Shown: positions 44,004 to 49,968 of the stretch, piece by piece
Layout: the number at the start of each line of letters is the position of its first letter
How positions within the stretch are numbered: position 1 is the first letter of the stretch
From: an uncultured Oscillospiraceae bacterium
Lineage (GTDB): Bacteria > Bacillota > Clostridia > Oscillospirales > Oscillospiraceae
Reading direction: 5' to 3'
Length of the DNA: 49,968 nt
Assembly (NCBI GenBank): GCA_947625965.1
Contig: CANQQO010000005.1
Span: 1-49,968, forward strand
Translations under genes and position numbers: made by a program
Notes under the pieces: generated by a model
Told to the model about the DNA's origin: nothing
Databases searched by the model: none
What the model saw: only the letters and a program-made list of their open reading frames with translations

Positions 44004-44303
44004 ATGATCGATGAGAACATCAGAGCATTACGGCAACAGCGGGGGATCACCCAGGCGGAGCTGGCGCGGGATTTGGGGATCACGCGGGCGGGCGTCAACG
44101 CATGGGAAATGGGACTTTCGGTGCCCTCCACCCAGTATTTGGCGGAGCTGGCCCGGTATTTTCGGGTCTCCACGGATTTTTTGCTGGGACTGGACAACAG
44201 CGCCACCGTCAGCGTGGCGGGGCTCACTCAGGAGGATATTCGGCTGGTCCGCCGCCTGATCGACTATCTGATCGAAAAGAACAAGGCCATTTATCAGAAA
44301 TAA
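44004..44303 (+). CDS. Small XRE-family transcriptional regulator
   Basis: 99 residues. Helix-turn-helix in RQQRGITQAELARDLGITRAGVNAWEMGLSVPS (about 10-42), continuing into YLAELARYFRVSTDFLLGL, the usual XRE frame, and a short C-terminal helix (about 70-97) for dimerisation. AAAGGAGGG precedes the ATG. Divergent from the giant surface protein gene with shared repeats between them, so it is a good candidate for that gene's regulator. Confidence 0.92.
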   Translation: MIDENIRALRQQRGITQAELARDLGITRAGVNAWEMGLSVPSTQYLAELARYFRVSTDFLLGLDNSATVSVAGLTQEDIRLVRRLIDYLIEKNKAIYQK

Positions 44304-44305
44304 TA

Positions 44306-44336
44306 AACCGCCTCCCGGGTTGGGGGCGGTTTTTTG
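44306..44336 (+). terminator. Terminator of the XRE gene
   Basis: Stem AACCGCC / GGCGGTT with a GC-rich loop, followed by TTTTT. Confidence 0.85.
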
Positions 44337-44345
44337 AATGGAGTT

Positions 44346-44380
44346 GCGCCCCCGGCCAAAAGCCGGGGGCGTGGGTTTTT
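44346..44380. terminator. Hairpin between XRE and flavodiiron genes, identical to 39725-39750
   Basis: The 26-bp palindrome GCGCCCCCGGC-CAAAA-type recurs exactly at both ends of the surface protein/XRE segment. Here it is followed by GTGGGTTTTT. Confidence 0.75.
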
Positions 44381-44381
44381 A

Positions 44382-46226
44382 TCAGGTCAGCTTTTCAAAA
44401 TCCTCAGCCCCGTGCTTGCACAATGGGCAGATGAAGTCCGGGGGCAGCTCCTCGCCTTCGTAGACGTAGCCGCAGATCTTGCAGACCCAGCCGGTCTTTT
44501 TCTCCACGGCGGGGGCGGGCTTGGGCTTGATGTGGTCAAAATAATACTGGTAGGTCACGCTGGGAGCGTTCGACAGGATCTTGGCCTCGGTGACGTCGGC
44601 CACGAACAGGGTGTGGGTGCCGTAGTCCGTGGCGGAGATCACCTTGCCGGAGATCACCGCGTTGGTGTACTCGGGGATATAACGCAGACCGTTGGCGGTG
44701 CGGCAGTCGTAGGAAACGGAGGCAAACTTGTCCGTGTCCCGGCCGGAGCAAAAGCCAAACTGCTGGAATACCTGGAAGGGCGCGTCCTGGGTCAGAATGC
44801 TGACGTTGAACGCCCCGGTGCGGAGGATCAGATCGTGGGAGTAGTTCTGCTTGTTCACCGCGATCTGGATCCGGTTGGGGTTGGAGGTGAGCTGGCCGGC
44901 GGTGTTGATGATGCAGCCGTTGTCCTTGTCCCCCTCCCAGGTGGTCAGGACGAACAGACCGTAGGACAGCTTGAACATGGCCTTGTTGTCCACGGTCCCG
45001 GCGGCCAGAGGCTCCGCCGCCGCGGGGGCGGGGATGGTGGCGGTGATGGCGTCGGCCATCCGGTCCAGGACCTCCAACTGATTCTCCTTGACGGAGGAAC
45101 GGATGGAGAGCGTCTCGTCCAGAATGGTCATATTTTTGCACTTTTCCAGGACTTTCCGCATGAGGCCGCCGCTGGTGGGGGCCCAGGAGCCGTTTTCAAT
45201 GAGGGCCACCGTCCGGTTTTGGATGTTGTGAGCCGCCAGGTCGGATAATAGGGCCTCCATGGTGACGAAAATGCCGGCGTTGTAGGTGGTGGAGGCGAAG
45301 ACCAGGTGGCTGAACCGGAAGGCCGCCGCCACGATCTCCGAGGCCGGGGTGACGGACACGTCGTAGACCGCCGTCTTGATCCCCCGCTCCCGGAGCTTCA
45401 CCGCCAGGATCTCGGCGGCGTTCTCCGTGTTGCCGTAGACGGAGGCGTAGGCGATCATCACGCCGGTCTCCTCCGGGGTGTAGCTGGCCCAGGCCAGGTA
45501 TTTGTTGACGAAATAGCCGATGTCCTTCCGCCAGACAAAGCCGTGGAGGGGACACAGGAGGTTGATGTCCAGCAGGGTGGCCTTTTTCAGCAGGTTCGTG
45601 ACCTGGGTGCCGTACTTGCCCACGATGTTGGTGTAGTACCGGCGGGCCTCGTCCAGGTAGTCCCGGTCAAAGTCCACCTCGTCGGCGTAGATGGCCCCGT
45701 TCAGGGCGCCGAAGGTGCCGAAGGCGTCGGCGGAGAACAAAATGCCGTCGGTGGTGTCGTAGGACACCATGACCTCCGGCCAGTGGACCATGGGGGCCTT
45801 GACGAAGCAGAAATTGTGCCGGCCGGTGGAGAAGACCTCCCCCTCCTTGGCCTCTACCCAGCGGCTGTCCACGTCGAAGGAGAAGAACTGCTTCATCATG
45901 TTCCGGGTGGCGGCGTTGCAGACGATCTTCGCCCCGGGATAGCGGAGCAGAATGTCGGCCAGGGTGGCGGAGTGGTCCGGCTCCATGTGGTGGACGAAGA
46001 CATAGTCCAGGTCCCGGCCGGAGAGGACCTGCTCCACGTTTTCAAAGAAGACCTTCCCAACGGCCTTGTCCACGGTGTCGAACAGGACCGTCTTCTCGTC
46101 CAGCAGGACGTAGGAATTGTAGCTCACGCCCCGGGGGACGGAGTACACGCCCTCGAACAGGGCCAGCCGCCGGTCGTTGGCGCCCACCCAGTACAGATCG
46201 GAAGTGAGCTGGCGATAGCAGTACAT
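44382..46226 (-). CDS. Four-domain flavodiiron protein (O2/NO reductase) with flavin reductase and rubredoxin
   Basis: 614 residues. Metallo-beta-lactamase-like diiron domain (1-250) with ligands H80, E82, D84, H85 (HHMEPDHS), H148, D167 and H228; flavodoxin domain (about 255-400, AYASVYGNTENAAEI); flavin-reductase-like domain (about 415-555, LSYGLFVLTTWEGDKDNGCIINT); rubredoxin (about 570-610, WVCKICGYVYEG...FICPLCKHG). Reduces O2 to water and possibly NO to N2O, protecting an anaerobe. Fusing the electron-transfer partners should let it draw electrons with few separate carriers. Apparently its own unit, 18 bp after the ROK kinase gene. Confidence 0.93.
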   Translation of the reverse strand: MYCYRQLTSDLYWVGANDRRLALFEGVYSVPRGVSYNSYVLLDEKTVLFDTVDKAVGKVFFENVEQVLSGRDLDYVFVHHMEPDHSATLADILLRYPGAKIVCNAATRNMMKQFFSFDVDSRWVEAKEGEVFSTGRHNFCFVKAPMVHWPEVMVSYDTTDGILFSADAFGTFGALNGAIYADEVDFDRDYLDEARRYYTNIVGKYGTQVTNLLKKATLLDINLLCPLHGFVWRKDIGYFVNKYLAWASYTPEETGVMIAYASVYGNTENAAEILAVKLRERGIKTAVYDVSVTPASEIVAAAFRFSHLVFASTTYNAGIFVTMEALLSDLAAHNIQNRTVALIENGSWAPTSGGLMRKVLEKCKNMTILDETLSIRSSVKENQLEVLDRMADAITATIPAPAAAEPLAAGTVDNKAMFKLSYGLFVLTTWEGDKDNGCIINTAGQLTSNPNRIQIAVNKQNYSHDLILRTGAFNVSILTQDAPFQVFQQFGFCSGRDTDKFASVSYDCRTANGLRYIPEYTNAVISGKVISATDYGTHTLFVADVTEAKILSNAPSVTYQYYFDHIKPKPAPAVEKKTGWVCKICGYVYEGEELPPDFICPLCKHGAEDFEKLT

Positions 46227-46244
46227 TTGATTTCCTCCTTAATT

Positions 46245-47192
46245 TTACTTTCCAAATTCGTTGAGGGCCAGCTTGAAGGCCCCGTAGGTCCCGGCGTCGT
46301 TGCCCAGGGAGGCCAGGGCGAACCGGGCCCCCTTGGCGGCGTGGAACACATACTTATTGAAGTACCGCCGGGCCCCGTCCAGCAGGGGCAGACCCGCCTT
46401 GCTGACGCCGCCGCCCAGGACCACCACCTCCGGGTCGATGACGCAGCAGATATCCGCCAGGAACTGGCCCAAATAGTCGTAGACCTGCTCCAAAATGGCG
46501 GCGGCGACCCGGTCGCCGGTGGCGGAGGCGTCGAACACGTCCTTGCAGGTCAGGGGGAAGATGTCCCGCAGGGCGGAGGGCTCGGGATGGGCCGCCAGAT
46601 ACCGCTCGGCCACCCGGACCACCCCGGTGGCGGAGCAGTACTGCTCCGCGCAGCCGTGTTTGCCGCAGCCGCAGGCCTCGGGCTCGTTCTTGTCCAGGAC
46701 GATGTGGCCGATCTCGCCGCCGGAGCCGTGGTAGCCGTGGATCAGCTCCCCGCCTACAATGATGCCGCCGCCTACGCCGGTGCCCAGGGTGGCGAAGACC
46801 ATGTTGCTGGAGCCCATGCCGCCGCCCATCCAGTATTCGCCCAGGGCCGCCACGTTGGCGTCGTTGCCGCCCTTGACGGGAAAGCCCGTCAGGGTGGAGA
46901 GGGCCTGATGGAGATTGAACACCCCCCAGCCCAGGTTGACGCACTTATTGACGTTGCCCTTGGGGTCCACTGGCCCGGGAACGCCGATGCCGATGCCCAA
47001 AATGTCGCTGTCCGGGATCCCCGTCTTGTCCAGATGCTGCCGGATAGAGGCGGCGATGTCCGGCAGGATGTGCCGGCCCCGTTCCGCCGTCCGGGTGGGG
47101 ATCTCCCATTTGCCTTGCATGACGCCTCGCTCGTTAAAGAAGCCGATCTTGACGGTGGTGCCGCCCAGATCCACGCCGAAGCCGTATTTCAT
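46245..47192 (-). CDS. ROK-family sugar kinase, probable glucokinase
   Basis: 315 residues from the ATG at 47192 (GGGAGG upstream); the frame stays open far upstream, over the convergently oriented 5' part of pgi, but without family similarity. ATP-binding DLGGTTVKIG at the N-terminus, catalytic region GNDANVAALGEYW, and the zinc-binding ROK signature CGCGKHGCAEQYCS. Glucose is the default substrate; GlcNAc or ManNAc kinase activity is possible and would connect it with the NagA/B-like pair. Divergent from pgi, which uses its likely product. Confidence 0.9.
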   Translation of the reverse strand: MKYGFGVDLGGTTVKIGFFNERGVMQGKWEIPTRTAERGRHILPDIAASIRQHLDKTGIPDSDILGIGIGVPGPVDPKGNVNKCVNLGWGVFNLHQALSTLTGFPVKGGNDANVAALGEYWMGGGMGSSNMVFATLGTGVGGGIIVGGELIHGYHGSGGEIGHIVLDKNEPEACGCGKHGCAEQYCSATGVVRVAERYLAAHPEPSALRDIFPLTCKDVFDASATGDRVAAAILEQVYDYLGQFLADICCVIDPEVVVLGGGVSKAGLPLLDGARRYFNKYVFHAAKGARFALASLGNDAGTYGAFKLALNEFGK

Positions 47193-47229
47193 AGGTTTGT
47201 TTCCTCCCAGTGGGTTGATAAGCTCCCTT

Positions 47230-47258
47230 ATTATACCGCCGTCCGGAGAAAAAAGCCA
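47230..47258 (-). promoter_or_regulatory. Possible promoter of the ROK kinase gene
   Basis: Minus strand: consensus -10 TATAAT (47230-47235); the -35 position (47253-47258, TGGCTT) is poor, so an activator may be needed. Confidence 0.5.
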
Positions 47259-47278
47259 TAGGGAGCTGGAAAAAATTT

Positions 47279-47298
47279 GAAAAGTTTTGAAACTTTTC
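47279..47298. promoter_or_regulatory. 20-bp palindrome between the ROK kinase and pgi genes
   Basis: GAAAAGTTT-TG-AAACTTTTC, perfect arms of nine, lies between the two divergent promoters. Candidate shared operator. Confidence 0.45.
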
Positions 47299-47307
47299 CA
47301 GCCCCCC

Positions 47308-47336
47308 TTGCGTTTGCGCCGATTTTGGAGTAACAT
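47308..47336 (+). promoter_or_regulatory. Possible promoter of pgi
   Basis: -35 TTGCGT (47308-47313), 17 bp, -10 TAACAT (47331-47336). Modest match. Confidence 0.4.
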
Positions 47337-47376
47337 ATACACAAGCGAACCGAAAAAACGGAAAGGATGATTTGCC

Positions 47377-48681
47377 ATGATCAAAGTCGATATATCCAAT
47401 GTTTGGGGACAGCTGTCCCTGCCCGATCTGCTGTCCATGGAGAAGGAGGTCGCCGCCGCCCACCAGACCCTGATGGACGGCTCCGGCGCCGGCAGCGACT
47501 TTTTGGGCTGGCTCCACCTGCCCACCGCCGAGCCCACCGAGGAAATGCGCCGCATTTCCGCCGCCGCCGCCCGGATCCGGGCGGACTCCGACGTGTTTGT
47601 GGTCATCGGCATCGGCGGCAGCTACTTGGGCCCCCGGGCCGCCATCGAGCTGATGCAGGGCGTGAACCACAACATCGGCAAGGGGAAGGGCAATCCGCAG
47701 ATCCTCTTCGCCGGCAACGGCCTGTCCACCCGGGCGTGGAACGAGCTGTGCCGCCTGCTGGAGGGCAAGGACTTCTCCATCGCCATCATCTCCAAGTCCG
47801 GCACCACCACCGAGCCCGCCATCGCCACCCGGGCCCTGCGCTGGATGCTGGAGCGGAAGTACGGCACCGAGGCCGCCAAGAAGCGGATCTACGCCATCAC
47901 CGACCCCACCAAGGGCGCTCTGCGCCAGATGGCCCAGGAGGAAGGCTGGGAGACCTTTGTGATCCCGCCGGATGTGGGCGGGCGGTACTCTGTCCTCACC
48001 GCCGTGGGGCTGCTTCCCATGGCCGTGGCCGGGATGGACATCAACGCCGTCATGGCCGGCGCGGCCCAGGCCCAGCGGCTCTACGACATCCGCTCCTTTG
48101 AGAACCCCGCCTGGCAGTACGCCGCCGTGCGGAATCTGCTGTATCGCCGGGGCAAGGCCATCGAGCTGTTCGAGTCCTTCGAGCCGGGCTTCAAGATGTT
48201 CGGCGGCTGGTGGCAGCAGCTCTTCGGCGAGTCCGAGGGCAAGGACGGCAAGGGCCTCTTCCCCGCCACCGCCGAGTTTACCGCAGACCTTCACTCCCTG
48301 GGCCAGATGATCCAGCAGGGCCGGCGGAATCTGTTCGAGACGATGGTCCGCTTCGCGCCCCCGGCCCAGGAGGCGGTGGTGGGCAGCGACTACAAGAACC
48401 TGGACGGCCTGAACTATCTGGAGGGCAGGACCCTCTCCTTCGTGGACGAGCAGGCGTACCTGGGCACCGTGGCCGCCCATGTGGACGGCGGCGTGCCGGT
48501 GATCACCATGGACATGGGCAAGCTGGATAACGCCAAGCTGGGCGAGATGTTCTACTTCCTGGAGCTGTCCTGCGGCATTTCCGCCTATCTGCTGGGGGTC
48601 AATCCCTTCAATCAGCCCGGCGTGGAGCTGTACAAGCGGAATATGTTCCACCTGCTGGGCAAGCCCGGCTACGAAAACTGA
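47377..48681 (+). CDS. pgi: Glucose-6-phosphate isomerase
   Basis: Interconverts glucose-6-phosphate and fructose-6-phosphate in glycolysis. 434 residues, the short Firmicute/bacterial type. Phosphate-binding SIS segments GIGGSYLGPRAAIE and ISKSGTTTEPAI are clear, as are the DVGGRYSVLTAVGLLP motif and the catalytic-glutamate region WWQQLFGESEGK. GGAAAGGATG precedes the ATG. Divergent from the ROK kinase, forming a small sugar-entry module. Confidence 0.97.
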   Translation: MIKVDISNVWGQLSLPDLLSMEKEVAAAHQTLMDGSGAGSDFLGWLHLPTAEPTEEMRRISAAAARIRADSDVFVVIGIGGSYLGPRAAIELMQGVNHNIGKGKGNPQILFAGNGLSTRAWNELCRLLEGKDFSIAIISKSGTTTEPAIATRALRWMLERKYGTEAAKKRIYAITDPTKGALRQMAQEEGWETFVIPPDVGGRYSVLTAVGLLPMAVAGMDINAVMAGAAQAQRLYDIRSFENPAWQYAAVRNLLYRRGKAIELFESFEPGFKMFGGWWQQLFGESEGKDGKGLFPATAEFTADLHSLGQMIQQGRRNLFETMVRFAPPAQEAVVGSDYKNLDGLNYLEGRTLSFVDEQAYLGTVAAHVDGGVPVITMDMGKLDNAKLGEMFYFLELSCGISAYLLGVNPFNQPGVELYKRNMFHLLGKPGYEN

Positions 48682-48711
48682 TTTTGCCAAAAAAAGGCCG
48701 GGAAATGGGGG

Positions 48712-48740
48712 TTGCAAAATCCGCCGTTTCCTGATAAAAT
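48712..48740 (+). promoter_or_regulatory. Promoter of the P-loop protein gene
   Basis: -35 TTGCAA (48712-48717), 17 bp, -10 TAAAAT (48735-48740). Confidence 0.7.
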
Positions 48741-48784
48741 GTCGGTAGCGCCCCGTGTGCGTACAGCAAAGGAGGATTTTTCCA

Positions 48785-49192
48785 ATGATTCATGTGATTA
48801 TGGGCCTGAAGGGCTCCGGCAAGACCAAGAAGCTGGTCGCTTCCATCAACGAGACCGTGACCTCCGCCACCGGCGACGTGGTGTGCATCGAGTACGGCCG
48901 CAAGCTGACCTACGATCTGAGCTACCGCGTCCGTCTGGTAGACGCCAAGGAGTACGCCATTTCCAACGCGGACCAGCTCAAGGGCTTTTTGAGCGGTCTC
49001 CACGCCGGGAACTTCGACATCACCCATGTTTACATTGAAAGCCTTTATAAGATCATCGGCTCCGACCGGGCAGGCGCCGAGGCGTTCCTGGCCTGGTGCG
49101 CCGGTTTCGCCCAGGCCAACAGCATGGAGATCACCATCTCCATCTCCGACGACCCCGCCCAGGTTCCCGAGGGCATGAAGCAGTATCTGTAA
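48785..49192 (+). CDS. Small P-loop NTPase-like protein of unknown function
   Basis: 135 residues from the ATG at 48785, preceded by AAAGGAGG; an in-frame ATG ten codons earlier falls before that site. The N-terminus is a Walker A loop (MGLKGSGKTKKLV), and a Walker-B-like hydrophobic stretch ends in THVYIESL. It is too small for an AAA or ABC domain and resembles a minimal nucleotide-binding fold. No family function is known to me. Own promoter and terminator; neighbours pgi and a MATE transporter give no clue. Confidence 0.75.
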   Translation: MIHVIMGLKGSGKTKKLVASINETVTSATGDVVCIEYGRKLTYDLSYRVRLVDAKEYAISNADQLKGFLSGLHAGNFDITHVYIESLYKIIGSDRAGAEAFLAWCAGFAQANSMEITISISDDPAQVPEGMKQYL

Positions 49193-49207
49193 ATTCCATA
49201 CCGACCC

Positions 49208-49238
49208 AAAGGCGCCGCCGGTGGGCGGCGCCTTTTCC
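49208..49238 (+). terminator. Terminator after the P-loop gene
   Basis: Stem AAAGGCGCCGCC / GGCGGCGCCTTT around GGTG, followed by T residues. Confidence 0.9.
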
Positions 49239-49282
49239 GCGCGTATCCGCGTATCCATTTTTTCACAAGGAAGCATTTGTAA

Positions 49283-49968
49283 ATGAACAAAAAAGATCAC
49301 TCTTTGGACGAAAACAAGATGGGCGTCATGCCCGTTGGCCGGCTGCTTTTGACCATGGCCCTGCCCATGATCGCCTCCATGCTGGTCCAGGCGCTATACA
49401 ACGTGGTGGACAGCATCTATGTCTCCCGGATCAGCGACGTCAACGACTACGCCATCACCGCCCTGAGCTTGGCTTTCCCCGTGCAGAATATGCAGATCGG
49501 CTTTGCCACCGGCATCGCCGTGGGCGTCAACTCCCTGCTCAGCAAGTCCCTGGGGGAGGGGAACCGAGAGCGGGCCTGCCAGGCCGCCGGCAACGGCATT
49601 TTCCTGACGGCCATCATCACCCTGGCTTTCGTGGCCTTCGGGATCCTGGGCTCCCGGCCCTACTACGCCATGCAGTCCCAGGTGGCCGACACCGTGGAGG
49701 GCGGCACCGCCTATACCTCCATCTGCTGCATCTTCACCCTGGGGATCTTTGTGGAGGTCCTCTTTGAGCGGCTCTTGCAGGCATCCGGACGGACCATGTA
49801 CACCATGTTCACCCAGGGCGCCGGCGCGCTCATCAATATCGTCCTGGACCCGGTGTTTATTTTCGGCTGGTTCGGCGTTCCCGCCATGGGCATCGCCGGG
49901 GCGGCGGTGGCCACGGTGATCGGCCAGTGCGCAGCTGCGCGGCCATGTGCTGCAAAAAAATCTGATGG
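49283..49968 (+). CDS. MATE-family efflux transporter (5' part, cut by window edge)
   Basis: Multidrug or metabolite antiporter of the MATE family driven by Na+ or H+. About 228 codons are visible: a polar N-terminus then PVGRLLLTMALPMIASMLVQALYNVVDSIYVSRI, the family start, and five or so membrane helices ending GVPAMGIAGAAVATVIGQ. AAGGA lies about seven bases before the ATG. The last 40 bases translate poorly (ARPCAAKKSDG) where the family would continue hydrophobically, hinting at small indels at the edge. Confidence 0.88.
   Translation, partial: MNKKDHSLDENKMGVMPVGRLLLTMALPMIASMLVQALYNVVDSIYVSRISDVNDYAITALSLAFPVQNMQIGFATGIAVGVNSLLSKSLGEGNRERACQAAGNGIFLTAIITLAFVAFGILGSRPYYAMQSQVADTVEGGTAYTSICCIFTLGIFVEVLFERLLQASGRTMYTMFTQGAGALINIVLDPVFIFGWFGVPAMGIAGAAVATVIGQCAAARPCAAKKSD

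Noticed and set aside
47192..47612. N-terminal extension of the ROK kinase
   Set aside because: The extra 140 codons are antisense to pgi and precede the ribosome site at the ATG at 47192.

Overview
The window is about 50 kb of a GC-rich Firmicute-type chromosome. Its gene content (RNase Y, PlsX, TrmFO, KtrAB, FeoAB, NADP-type GDH, an ECF folate transporter behind a THF riboswitch, flavodiiron protein, VanZ- and CooT-type proteins, strong TTGACA-17-TATAAT promoters and AGGAGG ribosome binding sites) points to an anaerobic clostridial lineage. I infer a gut Oscillospiraceae-like organism; nothing in the sequence proves the family. No rRNA, tRNA, CRISPR array, transposase or integrase was recognised.

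Layout. 1-11.5 kb: the end of gdhA meets a long minus-strand housekeeping block: ktrB-ktrA-trmH-dprA-topA-trmFO, then plsX-rnc-glf. 11.6-13.6 kb: an SGNH esterase and an M28 peptidase. 13.6-13.9 kb: copy 1 of a multi-hairpin intergenic repeat. 13.9-17.9 kb: nth, feoAB, an SSB-like protein and a GNAT acetyltransferase. 17.9-29.4 kb: a divergent carbohydrate locus around an AraC regulator. Its minus arm holds a 2-hydroxyacid dehydrogenase, an enolase-superfamily enzyme, two Gfo/Idh/MocA oxidoreductases and a GH20 hexosaminidase. Its plus arm holds a third Gfo/Idh/MocA enzyme, a TIM-barrel epimerase-like protein, and divergent NagA and NagB. 29.5-33.2 kb: a VanZ-domain protein with candidate OmpR-type boxes, a THF riboswitch with FolT (extended at its C-terminus), and a His-rich protein paired with CooT.

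33.2-34.0 kb is the most unusual stretch. Repeat copy 2, bracketed by a duplicated terminator hairpin, leads into what reads as a type I toxin-antitoxin module: a 32-codon membrane peptide whose Shine-Dalgarno is buried in a hairpin, and a convergent antisense RNA with its own strong promoter. The antisense cassette is tandemly duplicated next to a toxin remnant.

34.0-39.7 kb: an isochorismatase-family hydrolase, rny with a long leader, a two-gene AT-rich islet (GNAT, M50-like membrane protease), hsp20 and an N-acylglucosamine 2-epimerase. 39.7-44.4 kb: a giant surface protein gene (leucine-rich repeats, C-type lectin, class 3 lipase, RTX-like repeats, cell-wall anchor) with an AT-rich core between GC-rich ends, divergent from a small XRE regulator and flanked by identical terminator hairpins. 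44.4-50 kb: a four-domain flavodiiron protein, ROK kinase, pgi, a small P-loop protein and a MATE transporter cut by the window edge.

The sugar genes (GH20, NagA/NagB-like, AGE epimerase, ROK kinase, Pgi) fit feeding of amino sugars into glycolysis. No sugar transporter is visible in the window.
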